Shown: positions 10,746 through 22,548 of the stretch, piece after piece
Position numbering within the stretch: the first letter of the stretch is position 1
Layout: every line of letters begins with the position of its first letter
NCBI GenBank assembly: GCA_948567375.1
Contig: OX419755.1
Coordinates: 11,537,001 to 11,601,000 of the forward strand
DNA from: Lunularia cruciata
Taxonomy: Eukaryota; Streptophyta; Marchantiopsida; Lunulariales; Lunulariaceae
Reading direction: 5' to 3'
DNA: 64,000 bases
The notes under the pieces: generated by a model
The model's database searches: none
What the model was told of the DNA's origin: nothing
What the model saw: only the letters and a program-made list of their open reading frames with translations
Program-made: the position numbers and the translations under genes

Positions 10746-12240
10746 TTATCCAAGCATGGAACCATGCTCATGAGGCTTATAATGCTCTTAATTGTGGTGT
10801 AAGTTTTCCCTACAGTTGCTAACTCTATAATTACCTTTTACAACCATTTGGACTTGGCACTCCTTTCCTTGATTCTCAACTTCTCCATCTTGGCAAGTCT
10901 TTCCTTATTTTTGGAATTCAATGTATTCTTCTCCATTTCACATGCATTCTCAACTTTTCTATCTTGGCAAGTCTTTGAGATTCAATTTCTACAAGCTTGC
11001 ATCTCTCCTTAGCTTTGACATTTTCTGTTCTCAATTTTGTAACACATGGAAGATCATGTGTAATGGCAGCCATGTGGAAGAGGTGGGAGTCTTAACTCAA
11101 GAGATCTTTCTTCTCTTCTTGGATTTACTCTCTTGCCTAGCTCCATCATTCTTGCCATTGAGCTACCTTCTCTTTCTTGATCTCCTTAAGCGCCTTGTGG
11201 GTTCACACATGGAATACTTGATGGAACTGATACTTTGGATGTGATGGAGTTATGCTCTCCTCCTCATGCATGTGCTCAATTTTGCTCTCCTTGTGCAAGT
11301 GCTCAACTCTAAAGTCTTGAGAGTATGGTACATAAAGAACATACTTTGATTCTTGTGTGTTGGGTTTAAGAAAAACAATATATGAAAACCTTTTATATAC
11401 CACTTTTTGATACATGTGTGGCCTTGGTAGTATGATAGTGCAGTGGGTGCACTTGGGGTTCATGCATGACTTGGGAAGAAGAGTTTTCCTCCAATATCAT
11501 CTCTACAAAATCATTATCTACTCCTAGAGTTACAAGAGCAGGTGTAGCAATATTGGCTCAACTACCAAAAAAACCTATCCATTCTTGCATAGTGTGGACA
11601 GATATGGTTAAGCTTATCATCAATATCTTTTAATCCTCATCTTTATCTATCAAGCCTTCCCTTGTGCATTTGTCTTTCCAATTCCAAGCCAATTGGTATG
11701 ATGCCAAGTAACAGGCACACTTCTTGGTTAATCTCTCTCCGCTCATTGATTCAGGAAAGCTCCTTCCAAACATTACAAGGTGTGTGCTATGTAGCTAAAG
11801 GTAGTACTCTTCTGTGCAAGCTTCTTGCATGGGCCTCCATGGATCTTCTAGATAGCAATTCTTTGACTAGAAATAACTAAACCCTCCTTTGGATGAGGAC
11901 TGATTTTGAAAATTCACTCTTGAGAAATTCCTAACCTCTCCTATTGATGAAGATTGTGACTTTTAAAATTCCCTTTAGATCTCCAATTTTATTACACAAG
12001 CTTGTCTATGGGATCTTGAATAGTTCTTCTCACCAAATTTTGAAACTTCCAATTCTCACCCATAATTTTAGAGAAACAAAATTTCTCCACATAAGCTCTT
12101 AGCTTGTTCTAACATATGCCAAATCGCATCTCCTCATTGGCATGGGTACATGTAATTAAGATTAAATCTTTCATTTTTGCCTATCATAGCCCCAAAACTT
12201 TAAAAATCTAGAAAAAGGAAACGACCATATAGAACTGTAA
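10746..12240. other. Gene-poor stretch, probably old element debris
   Basis: Short open frames occur on both strands (for example 10,921-11,244 plus and 11,463-11,203 minus), but none shows a recognisable domain or splice structure, and the base composition resembles the decayed elements. I cannot assign a family. Confidence 0.3.
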
Positions 12241-13806
12241 ATAAATTTATGGAGGTTTGCTTTTCATTTTTTATTTTACGAGGATCCTTGCTGCTCCCTA
12301 AATATATCATAATACCTATTCTTGAAACGGCCCATTGTTGGGAAAAGTACCATGGCCATAAATCAATTTTACGGGCTGTGAAAAACGTGATCCGGATGCT
12401 TTTACGAGGGTTAAGAGTACTCCGGACAACTTAGTAAGCAAAATTTTAATTTGACACCACTATTCTCCAAAAAGTAATTGAAAATACTAAAATTATATAC
12501 TAGCATTCATAACTGAGGTCGATTTGATCCCATACACATATATACGAAGAATCACATGAACCACCGATTTCCTCAAGGTTTCATAAAATTCAATTTTGAA
12601 TTTTGAATTTTCCTAATGAGATGATCATAATGGAAACACGAACAATGTTGAGAATGGAAGACATTCTGAACATTGTGCAAGTCTCCAAACTAGTGCAAAT
12701 CGGGTGAATAACATTTTTAGGATGGGACGAAATGATAAGATAATGAATCATACGGAATTTCAGTTCTAAATATAACGGAATCTTAACATGAGACAAGGAA
12801 TCCCACCATTGTCAAATCCTGCTTTCTTTATGCAGTTGAGGATATTAATAAATATGTGTTATAGCATGATTTAGATGACTTTCAATCGTGAGATCCGATT
12901 TAGAAGAGGTTATCAATCCCCAGTTTTAAATTCGACAAGATCATCAGCAATGACAGCACTCTCCTGAATAAGCTTCATGCATACAAAACTCCCCCTCGTG
13001 GTTTAAAACAGTAGCAAGTAACAGAAAGATCGAGCTCGTCCGCTTCCTGGCAATTAAATAGCAATCTGATGTAGATTCTACGTGAATGGAACAAACGTTG
13101 AGCATTGATTTACAGATATCATAGCTGTACAGGTTGGTTGGTCTTACACATCTGTGTATCTATGTGTGAGTTTACACCACTTAATTTACTCCATCTCCTT
13201 ATCTGTAGTGCAACTTGGTATCTACTACTGTCATTATTTGCTAAAGCACGTTGCTCGACCTCAATTGGTATGCCCTACATTACTCAAACTGAAGATGTCA
13301 ATCCTTCAAACATCTACTTTGTAAGCCTAGTGAAGAAAGATTACCTGCTTGCTGTGTCCACCCATGAGGGCCGTCAAGTCCAGACCAGATATATTTGCCA
13401 ACATTCAGTATCTTTGGCGAATACAGGACAAACGCCTCAAACACAAGCCATGCTGCTGCTGTTACTTAATTGCTCCAGCTCTTAGATGCTAAGTCTTTGG
13501 TGTCTCTACGTGGACTGCAAGGTGACCTGGCAGTACTAGATGGATGCATATAGCAGTCACGCGACCAATCTAAAAACTCTGTTTTTGTCTGGTTCACAAA
13601 GAAACAAGCCTCCAAGTACCGATTGTAGTGCCCACAACGACCTCTGATCAAGCAGTAGGTGTTTCCATGCGAGCAACCATGTGGTCGACTATGTTCTCTG
13701 ATTGAAAACCTCAACTCGAAAGCAACTATCGTGAACGCACCATGAATAGGTTATCGTCGTCGCACGCAGCAAACAGTGTAAGTCTCCTCGTGTTCGGAGC
13801 TCGGGT
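12241..13806. other. Intergenic region downstream of the F-box gene
   Basis: AT-rich, with no recognisable repeat shared with the rest of the window. The last 300-400 bases (about 13,450-13,806) would hold the 3' untranslated region of the minus-strand F-box gene. A plus-strand frame at 13,105-13,485 overlaps this and shows no domain. Confidence 0.35.
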
Positions 13807-14979
13807 CTAGACAAAAGCTCTCAAGGAGGGTGTAAACGCCCAAAATGACTTCTGGTCTCTTAAGTGCCTCCAAGTAGGCAACCAGGTTACTGAGTCTTTG
13901 GATTGATCATAAAGGAGCACTTTTGAGCCTTTTCTGTGAGGACCAGTGTCATAAATCACGTATAAATAGTCTCGTTGTCCCACACTCCACACAGGCTGAA
14001 ATCCATTTTCTATGAAACCCAAATCCACCTCCTTTGTATCCATCAATCTCATCTCGGAGCCCAGTTCGTGCAGTTCATTTGGGCCACCATAGCCCCAGTA
14101 AATGTCATCAATCCAATCCAGCGTTACAACTCTGCCATTCAAGGCAGCGAGTTGGAAGGAACCCAGAAACGGGGACGGTACTTCTTCCTGTGCTATTTTC
14201 CACTCTTCCTGCTCCACATTGAACCTCACCACCGCCTTCACAACCTGATCGTGACTCTCTTCAACCTCGTTTACGAACCAATATAGATTTCCTTTGCAAC
14301 ACACACTCTTTCCGGAACAGATCCATTCTCCACCGTCGATCGTGCTAGTAAATGGAGGAAGCGGAGTAGAAACCTTCCAAGTACTTCTGGAAGAATCATA
14401 TATTAGAGTTTTTGAAGGACCAGCCTCATGAAATCCAGTAATGACCAGTTTGTAATGTCCTGTGTCTTTATTCATGACCATTCCTATAAGCATGTGATTG
14501 AAAGGGTCCTTGAATGCGGCTCCACGCGGAACTGGTGGAAGCACGCTCGAGGGCAGTTCCAATTCTTTCCACTGCTTCGTGAGGGGATTGCAGATGATAA
14601 ATTTCTCCGGCTCAGTTTTGAGACTAAAGCAAAGTAGGCCTTCATCGCAAGCAACCAAAGAGCGGGTTCCCAGAAAAGGGAAAGTACGTCTTTCCCACGT
14701 ATTTGTCTTCGAGTTGAAAAAAGCAAGCAAAGCTCCCATCCATATCCCATACATCCCGCGAAGGCCACCACTGTGATGGTAAAGGAGCACAGATTTTGGA
14801 GGGCAACTATGAGGAGCCAACGGAGCAGACTGTATTAGAGCATTCCAGTGCTTACACACAGACCGAAATCTCATCAAGCTTGAAAAAGGAAGCCTGTGAA
14901 GCACTAGTTCGACAAGCTCTGGATGCAACTTTCCCCAGCAATTTGGATCCAGTATCACATCGGGGCTGCTTTCTTCCAT
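13807..14979 (-). CDS. F-box protein with C-terminal beta-propeller-like region
   Basis: This is an intact frame of 390 codons from the ATG at 14979 (MEESSPDVILDPNCW). The frame is open 43 codons further upstream, but this ATG lies just before the F-box and just after a likely splice acceptor. The F-box is at about residues 14-51: W-G-K-L-H-P-E-L-V-E-L-V-L-H-R-L-P, then M-R-F-R-S-V-C-K-H-W-N. The remaining 330 residues look like the F-box/kelch-type associated domain of plant proteins: L-L-C-F-S, I-C-N-P-L-T-K-Q-W-K-E-L, Y-K-L-V-I-T-G, L-I-Y-D-S-S-R-S-T-W. By family knowledge such proteins bind SKP1 through the F-box in SCF ubiquitin ligases and use the C-terminal part to bind a substrate; the substrate here is unknown. 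It stands alone among repeats, and its composition is clearly less AT-rich than the neighbours. Confidence 0.9.
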   Translation of the reverse strand: MEESSPDVILDPNCWGKLHPELVELVLHRLPFSSLMRFRSVCKHWNALIQSAPLAPHSCPPKSVLLYHHSGGLRGMYGIWMGALLAFFNSKTNTWERRTFPFLGTRSLVACDEGLLCFSLKTEPEKFIICNPLTKQWKELELPSSVLPPVPRGAAFKDPFNHMLIGMVMNKDTGHYKLVITGFHEAGPSKTLIYDSSRSTWKVSTPLPPFTSTIDGGEWICSGKSVCCKGNLYWFVNEVEESHDQVVKAVVRFNVEQEEWKIAQEEVPSPFLGSFQLAALNGRVVTLDWIDDIYWGYGGPNELHELGSEMRLMDTKEVDLGFIENGFQPVWSVGQRDYLYVIYDTGPHRKGSKVLLYDQSKDSVTWLPTWRHLRDQKSFWAFTPSLRAFV

Positions 14980-15360
14980 GCTCCAACGCTTAGAACTGCA
15001 AAGCGGAAATGGTATCAGAAAATTCATTTGAATCCAGCTTAGCACCATCCTTACTGTAGAATGTGACCGCATATCAGTGATATATATTCTCCAGCTGAAA
15101 CCAGACAATTCCTGCTATCAGATTCTGGAGTTAGACGATCATACGTCAAGTTCGAGATGGGGAACTCATGTGGAGAAAAGTCTTTTCAGCGGAATGAATT
15201 CCATCTCGTCAGGCCTAGTTGGTACAGATACCGAGGCTGGTATCTTCTCCTGTGTCATGTGAGTGATAGTGAAGATACGAAGAAACTCAGGCACCCAAAG
15301 AAGAAAACAACAGTGACAGCAGTTTCTTCACGTCATAACCGTGCCAACTAGGGTATAATT
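14980..15360 (-). promoter_or_regulatory. Upstream region of the F-box gene, possible 5' UTR intron
   Basis: On the minus strand a pyrimidine-rich stretch ends TTTCCGCTTTGCAG at about 15,000, twenty bases before the chosen ATG, and a GTAAGG lies about 55 bases earlier. These could be the ends of a very short 5' UTR intron. The reading frame is open through it, so an unspliced, longer N-terminus is the alternative. No clear TATA box was found. Confidence 0.3.
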
Positions 15361-18013
15361 CTAGATAGAGGCTACAGTCAGGGACCACCATTTTCTGGAT
15401 TTCCTCACGATCTCTAAGAGATCTTCCATGGTTTGAGTTCGAGGTGTTGTCAAAGTTGGTAGACCACCTAGATGACGATATTGCACAAGATGCAAATCGT
15501 TCTTCTCCGAGAGCTCACAACACCTACTAACCTTCTTAAGATCTAGTATTTTAGGATGACTCTTCTCCATGGTGGGAAACCAGAATACGTGCTCTAAAAG
15601 CAAAAAAGCTAACCTGAGATATGTGGTTTTCAAATATCGAATGATACTGCCAGAGGTTTCTCTAATAAAGAATTTGAAGTAAGTCGACTCGGTTGATCTG
15701 GGAGGTGAAAGCAATTCTACGTTATCTTCGTGTCTTCTCGGAGTAGGTATGGAATTAGGAGTAAACGAAAGAAATCATCGCCTGTTAGATTCCAAATAAA
15801 ACTTTAGGTTTCAGTTAATAATACTTTTAACGGATGTAGAGATCACGAAAATTGGTCACAGAAACTGACAACTGTACGTCGATTTTTCCTCCCGTTCAAC
15901 TTCAGACGTCCTCCCTCATGATAACAAGTCACCGATTTAGAGGCCAGATAGGACGACAATTTCGAGTGTGCAGTCGACCAATTTCTTTTATTGAAGCTGC
16001 TCCCATGATGTATCTGTACCCCGATGGTTCGAACAGTTTGAAAGCAACAGTTTTGAACTGAACAGAGACTCATCTAGCTGACGATATAAGTACTTCCAAA
16101 TCTAGGTCCTTAAATTGGTAGATTTCATCCAAGAGGGCGATTGTCGAGAACAACCGAATTGAACTACAGATAAGACAGGCAGCTCGGGTCACTGACTCCA
16201 CGGAAACCCATCTCAAAGTCAAAATGAAAACCGAGGCATCAAAACATTGATTTGACACACCTGGGAACCAGAACCATTCTCAGAAAGCATAAGAAACCCA
16301 GGATTCTGTACTCGCTGTGGATAAGAACACAAGGCCCTGAGAACGTCGAACTCACCAGTGTGAGCAACGTTGCGTTTCCGCCTCGCCTTCTGAATTCTTC
16401 ATGGGCCTATTTCACATCCTCACCTCCTTGCAAGAGTAGAAATCCTTGATTTGATATGATAAATCCTCAACTCCGGCATTTGGGTTGAAAAAATACACTG
16501 TATCTCAAGCGTGCAACGTCCCCTAATCTTGAGATTACCATACTAACTGAGGCAGAGTCGATTGATCTGCCCCTGACACTCTTTCTCTCCTCTTCATCAC
16601 TGTAGCCCCAACTCGATTGCCCCCAATAACGACTTTCCAGAAGCCAACTTCCACTCCACTCATCTAACAGTGAACCCTTGATACAGTACACACATTCAGC
16701 TCCCCTCATCTTTACGTGAGACTCGATCATGTTTTTCTGCTCCCCGTGTGGGGCAAGAATCTGTAATCCCGAGACTGCTGCATGGTTATCAACCTCCATA
16801 TCTGGCCAAACAGCAAGCGTCACAAACACGTTGCTTGGTCAATTGGATGGAGTCCACCACAATTGTGCTAAGAATTTCCAAGAGTGATACAGAGTGTTGA
16901 TGGGTCAAATTGTAAGAGTCAACAGAATCACAGTACATCTTCCAAGTTTTTTATTCCTAGCCGGATATGGAATGGTGGAGTAAGGTCCGACGCCGTTCTC
17001 TGAGTAAGTCTTCAACCCCTGCCTGCCTTCTATCTTCTCTGTTCCATAATGTTGGGACCACTGCTGTGCTCCGGTCCTGTTGTTCTAAATTTCATCCATC
17101 CTTACAAGACCTTTCCATTTAGCTCATTCCTACACCTCGGCCTTCCTGCATCTTAACTGAAATGGGTAGTTCAAGCTCTGCCTGCTTCTTTCCTTCCCTC
17201 CTCTCTTAGCTTTGGAACCCTGTTCTACTTGGCTCAAAGGAGTCCAATTTTGAAGCATCCACATGAATAATTTCCAGTCGGCTCCCGTCGGAAGCTTGCC
17301 CCTCGGGTATCTTATGATTCTTATTCTTATCTGAGGTCGAATCATACTTAGGCCTTCTGTCCGAAACACTCACTGTTTCTAACGGCCATCCAACCAGCTT
17401 TCAAAACGGTGATATGGCGAAACTTTCGGAATTAATGTAGCTGTAAAGAAACTATGCACACAAAGCCAAATGTTGACAAGGCAACTTCACGCATTGGCTG
17501 TTACTTATTCGCTTGAATCTCTGCTTATTTCGCTAGCGCTTTCTCCTTTTGGACGCCTTTGCTTCCAAATTCTGAAAGACAGCTAACCACACTTGGTGGT
17601 TATTGGGAAAATGCCAGCTACAACCAGCTTTACATTCAGCTAAATTTATTAGCCTTGTGTAATCACAGAATGCGGTACTCGTGGTAACTCATCCACAGCC
17701 TATACCGTGAAGGGAAAAACTGTATTGCATTAAACGTGTGTCGTGATCTTTGTGTAACACTTCCAGTAATGTGTGTAATTTGACCTCCACATGTAAAGAC
17801 AGGGATCACTCGATCCACCAAACGATGAAATTCGCCACAAAAATTTAACAATTTCGACTCCAAAGTTCTTGGAGTTCCTGTATCACCTGCGTTTCCTAAG
17901 TGCCACCTCCTTGGTGTGATGCTCTAATCACGATCTGTCGGGGTCATAGAATTTGAAGTCACATGTAGCAAGTCTTCTATGTTAGGAGCTCCTGGATATC
18001 CTGATTGATCTAC
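15361..18013. other. Single-copy-like region, possible unrecognised minus-strand exons
   Basis: This stretch shares nothing with the retroelements and is less AT-rich. Several minus-strand frames of 60-120 codons occur (15,714-15,361; 16,258-16,070; 16,829-16,467; 17,863-17,663), none with a domain I recognise. They could be exons of the gene hinted at by 18,014-18,533, or chance frames. Confidence 0.25.
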
Positions 18014-18533
18014 TTACCCATCAAAATCTTTCCATCCCACCACATTGGAGCCCTGTTTGAAGATCTCCTGAACGGCAGCCACAGCTGATAAACAGGTCAC
18101 GACTTCTGGTGATTTGTCCAGAAAACTATCAGCTGGGGCATTCCTGACGCAATTAACAATCCCCCACCATGAAAAATGCATCCGGTTAAAAGCCAGTAGA
18201 GCAAGATTATGATGAGCAGTGCGCAGAATTTGATATCGATCTTGAATCTCTACTATTCTATATTCCTCAAAATTCGGCAGGACTCTGCAGATTCCCAGTC
18301 CTGACAACCTCTAAAACCTTATTCGGTTCTTCACACGCAGGATTTACTTTCACTAAGCGAAAGTTCATTCCTAACCCATGCTTGGAGACTTTTGACACTA
18401 CTTTGTACAAGAGGGGTTTCAGATTTATCCTTTTCCAGACGCGTAGAAATCCGTCAAAACGTTTACGTGTAGCCCCCAGAAATTCTGTGGTTGAAAATGG
18501 GGTATTAAAAAGTTTGACTGAGAGAACGCCCAT
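18014..18533 (-). pseudogene. Exon-like segment of an unrecognised minus-strand gene
   Basis: Two minus-strand frames, 18533-18267 and about 18300-18017, read as one protein if a one-base shift near 18,260-18,270 is allowed. The join falls between ...N-L-Q-S-P-A-E-F and E-E-Y-R-I-V-E-I-Q-D-R-Y-Q. The second frame ends G-W-K-D-F-D-G directly at a GTAAGT, a textbook 5' splice site (about 18,016 on the plus strand). The residue mix looks like a real protein: W-W-G-I-V-N-C-V, S-P-E-V-V-T-C-L-S-A-V-A-A-V. I do not recognise the family. It may be a live gene with a short intron I misread, or a pseudogene. Confidence 0.4.
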
Positions 18534-18984
18534 AGCCGTAAATCTTAATTAGGTATTAATCGGAGTTGTAAGGAAATCTGATCTGAAATTTTAATAAGTT
18601 GCCACGCATTGTCACCGTGGACAGTGCCTTCTAAGTCCCGGTATGAGGCTTCACCAAAACTTATTTTAGTTTCGATCAAATGTATGGATTCGGGTAGAGA
18701 TTATGTGTTGGGGTGATTTGTGCAATGCTAGCACTCACACCCAACTTCGTAGTAAGATTGGGAAATGCAATCGAGAGGTTACTAGAAGCGAGATAGAGCA
18801 CTAAGACGATTGGAGCAAAGATTGATGACGACGATTACCTAGAGTTATTAGACTATCTGGAGTTATTAATGAAGTGGTGTAACTTCATGCGGCATTCAAG
18901 ATATTTGTAAAATAAAGAGCAATGCATCCATAGCGCAGAATCTATGTTGAAATTCTTCCATGGGTTGGGTCATGAAGGCGTTCA
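18534..18984. other. No gene seen
   Basis: Intergenic sequence between the exon-like segment and the Harbinger relic. No open frame, repeat copy or hairpin stands out. It may include the left part of the Harbinger element, whose terminal inverted repeats I could not locate. Confidence 0.3.
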
Positions 18985-20010
18985 GACAACTAACTTGGAT
19001 GGATTTACTTTCTTTCCCTGCCTTAGTCAAAGCAATAAAAAATCACCATGTGTTTACAAATCTATTAAAAAGAAATCACACTCCTATATAGATACAAGTA
19101 GCACTTGCTTTTGATAGATTTGGGCATCAAGACAATGGAGCTTTTGTAGCAAGAGGGTTGAATATATGGGGACAAACACAAAATCTACAGTTAGACTTAT
19201 CCACTGAGTCATGATAACCATTGCATCTACCTTGGGTAAGGAAGTGAAGTGGCCTGATAGTGAAGAGAGAGCACAAATTTCATTTGTGTTTACACAAAAG
19301 AGTTTGCAAAGTACTTGGGTTTAGTTCATGCGACTTTGTTCCCCTTAGCCCGAAGACCAACCATCAATGATGAAATGTATTTTAGCCAGAAAGGATTCTA
19401 TTTGACCAATGGACAAGTAGTGTGTCTATCACATGAGGATAATTTATTTTGATAGAAGTAAGGATTCTCTTTATTAATACTCTTTGTTTTTCTTAGATTC
19501 TTTACAAGGCTTCTTAAGATTTCTATTTGATGAATACGTGAATGACCACATTATTTATTAAATTTTCAGTTGTTGATGTAGGAATGTCGAGATCCTGTCA
19601 TGATATGACATGGCATACTTGAGAAGATTGCATATTTAGTTCAAATTGAAACGGACGGAAGAGTATAATTTGTTGATTGGCAACAATATTCAAGTAGGGG
19701 TTGGGGTTATATCTCAATGAGTCGTCTTGTACCCTCCTTCAAACAAGCTCACTCTCAAGAAAAGTCTGACTTCAACAAGTATCTTTCTCATGCAAGGTGT
19801 TGTGTGGTAGTTTGCATAGCCAATGAAAGAGTAGTTTAAGGCAATTTATTTCCAACCATGGTGGGTCCCATTGTTGAGCTATTGCCATATAAGCAATCTA
19901 TGTATATTTAAGTGATTGGCCACATGGATTATGATCTTGTTTTTTTGAAGGCTTTGATGTATGTAAGTGGTGGAGACTTGATAGATTGGGAGGGTTTTTA
20001 GTCTTAAGAG
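18985..20010 (+). pseudogene. PIF/Harbinger-type transposase relic
   Basis: In the first part (18,985-19,200) one frame reads W-M-D-L-L-S-F-P-A-L-V-K-A-I, then A-L-A-F-D-R-F-G-H-Q-D-N-G-A-F-V-A-R-G, with one in-frame TAG. At about 19,240-19,300 it reads K-W-P-D-S-E-E-R-A-Q-I-S. From 19,312 it reads G-L-V-H-A-T-L-F-P-L-A-R-R-P, then Y-F-S-Q-K-G-F-Y-L-T-N-G-Q-V-V-C. This is the DDE_4 nuclease layout in which the first catalytic Asp sits in a D-G-T motif; here D-G-T has become H-A-T. After a gap that could be an intron (about 19,460-19,570), S-C-H-D-M-T and F-N-K-Y-L-S-H-A-R-C-C-V continue the domain. Stops and shifts make it inactive. By family knowledge the enzyme cuts and pastes DNA transposons. 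Confidence 0.72.
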
Positions 20011-20236
20011 TCTTGAGTGGGGGGTGGACACTGGCGAGTGAGATTTGTAGTAGAGTGTGAAGGTTAGAGCATTGGAGGACGAGGTTGAACTAGAGATGTC
20101 TTTTGCTCTTGACCTGCCTCTCACAAAATCTTTTCTCATCAAGCTTCAGATTTTGGACTGTGACCACTTTCAAGCTTGGATGTTAGCACATTTTGGGCTT
20201 ACATTTATGGCATTGATGATAGGAACCTTGGGTCCT

Positions 20237-20988
20237 TGTAATATTCCGACGATAGTAGAGAAACACAAAAGAGAAAACATAGGTATCACACTCAAACTTT
20301 GGTGCCCCAAGGGAGCACTTCTCTTTATTATATAGCCAAAGAGGATCCTCCAAGGATGCTCCACCATAGGATTAGGTACATGGATAGATGACCTATCAGC
20401 AAGCTCTACCCTTAGATTACTTGCTTGGATGGGTGACATGTCAATCCTGGTTCCATCTGGTTGGTCAAACACGCTTTGACCAAAAGAATCTTTTAGAGAT
20501 CTTGTGGGGAATCTCAAAATCACGTGGGTGAGGTACCATTGGAAAGCTCTCGGTGAGACAAACCAGGATGGAAGAAGGCTAGCCTTTCCTCCATTTGGGG
20601 GGGGGGGGGGGGGGACAAGGATGTGCACATTTTTGAGGCCTAATTCATCCGTTAGGCCTCCAAAATTATCTCTAAAGTTTTCATGTCTATTTTGGTTTCT
20701 ACTCTATTTGTAAAAGTGCTCTTTTGGTGATACCTCTACCTAATCTACTTTTTCCATAATGTGTACCATCCCTCTATATGTCTCCAACCCAAATTCTACC
20801 TTTAGATCATATGTTTAGCTATTGATTCTAAAGTCTCCAAGCATGTTTTGATTTCTGGCCTATTATTAAAAGTACTCTTTTGGTGATACCTTTGTCAGAT
20901 CTATTTAGTCCATCATGTATAACATCCTCCCAAATGTTACCAAACCAAATTTCATCTCTAGATCATATGTCTAGCTATTGGTATTACA
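20237..20988 (-). repeat. 3' LTR of F3
   Basis: On the plus strand it runs from TGTAATATTCCGACG to GGTATTACA. It contains a tract of about 19 G residues (near 20,597-20,615), a TATATAATAAAG-type box in minus-strand reading near 20,325-20,335, and an internal duplication of about 155 bp (around 20,715 and 20,870). Confidence 0.88.
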
Positions 20989-21795
20989 AACCTCTCTTCT
21001 TTTAAGACAACTCTCAACGTCCTTGTTGCAAAGCTAGTGCTCAAAAGATTTCACTAACACTGGTGTGTGGGTCAAGTTGGGTGTTGGCTCTCATGTTGCC
21101 TCATACAGTGGATAACCTTTCCATTGTATGAGATATTACACATGCAAGTGATGAGTACCATGGATGCATTTTTGGAGAATGTGTTCCACTTCGTATTCCT
21201 CCATGCCATCAATGAGTGTCGGGCAAGGTTGAATGTCTTGAATGGGAAAAGGCTCAATAAAATGAGGTCTGATCTTACAAGGGCCAACTAATATGAGGTT
21301 GGTTGTTGATAGGCAAACCTGATCTCCCATGTTGAACACCATGTGCCTATGGTGTGCATCGGCATATTGCTTTTGTCAATTTTTGGCAATCTGCAACATG
21401 TTTTTGGCATTCTCCACACCTTGTTGGATTCTTGAAACAAAAGAGTTGATAGCATCAAACCTAGTAGTCACTAGACAGATCTTCATTAAGCTCAAGGGTG
21501 TGAAAGGATGCGTGCCATACATGAGGGAGAATGGTGTAACTTGGGTGGAGGTATTTATTGGTTGTTGTAGGCAAATTCCACCAATGGAAGTAAAGTGTCC
21601 TACCTCTCTTGCTCAATTAAGGTGAAGCTCCAAAGCATATCTTCAATAGTTCAATTTTCCTGCTTTGTTTGGCTATTAGTCTATGGATGTTAAGCCGTGG
21701 ACATGGCCAATTTGGTTTTGAAGAAACCAAAGAGTGTTCTCCAAAACAGACTAGTAAATTGATTGCCTCTATTGGTGATGAGCACTCAAGATAGG
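20989..21795 (-). pseudogene. Integrase C-terminus and chromodomain of F3
   Basis: The minus-strand frame 21342-21136 reads F-N-M-G-D-Q-V-C-L-S-T-T-N-L, the gypsy integrase C-terminal G-D-x-V motif, and then E-E-Y-E-V-E-H-I-L-Q, a chromodomain start. In a shifted frame at about 21,130-21,060 it continues Y-L-I-Q-W-K-G-Y-P-L-Y-E-A-T, the core of a chromodomain. In chromoviruses this tail steers integration to marked chromatin. Stops and shifts are present. Confidence 0.82.
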
Positions 21796-22548
21796 TGTAA
21801 TACTCCAAGGGTAGGAGACCTGAAGAGAAACACACCATGAGAAACACACACTTTCACACTCAAACTCCGATGCCCCAAAGGAGCACCTTCTCTTTATTAT
21901 ATAGGCAAAGCGGATCTCCTCCAATGAAGCTCCACCATAGGATTAGGTACATAGATAGGTGACCTGTCAGCAAGCTCCACCCTTGGATTACCTACTTGGA
22001 TGGGTGACATGTCGGTCCTGGTCCTATCTGGTTGGTCAAACAAGCCTTGACCAGAGGGAATCTTTTAGGGAATCTTCTTGTAGGAATCTCAGAATCAGGT
22101 GGGTGAGGTACCGTTGGAAAGCTCTCGATGAGACAAAGCAGGGGGAAGGGAAGGCCAGCCTTTCATTTGCTTGGGGGAATCTGCACATTTTCAAGGCCTA
22201 ATTTATCCGTTTAGGCCTTCGAAATTGCCTTCAAAGATTTCAAGCATATTTTGGTTCCAACTCTATTAGTATAAGTCCCCTTTTGGTGATACCTCTTTCT
22301 GATCTATTCAGTCTATCCTGTATAACATCCTTCCAAATGTTACCAACCCAATTCTCACCTCCAAATCATATGTCTAGCTATTGGTTTTAAGGTTTTCAAA
22401 TGTATTTTGGTTTTCTACTCTATTAGTAGAAGTACCCTTTTGGTGATACTTCTATCTGATCTATTTTGACCATCATGTATAACATCATTCCAGATGTTAC
22501 CAAACCAAATTTCACATCTAGATCATATGGCTAGCTCTTGGTATTACA
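21796..22548 (-). mobile_element. Solo LTR of the F3 family inside F3
   Basis: On the plus strand it runs TGTAATACTCCAAGG...GGTATTACA, with a perfect 5-bp duplication ATAGG at 21,791-21,795 and 22,549-22,553. It has the same orientation as the host element. It interrupts the integrase region. Confidence 0.9.

Noticed and set aside
13105-13485. 126-codon plus-strand frame
   Set aside because: It lies downstream of the minus-strand F-box gene with no domain and no splice or promoter context.
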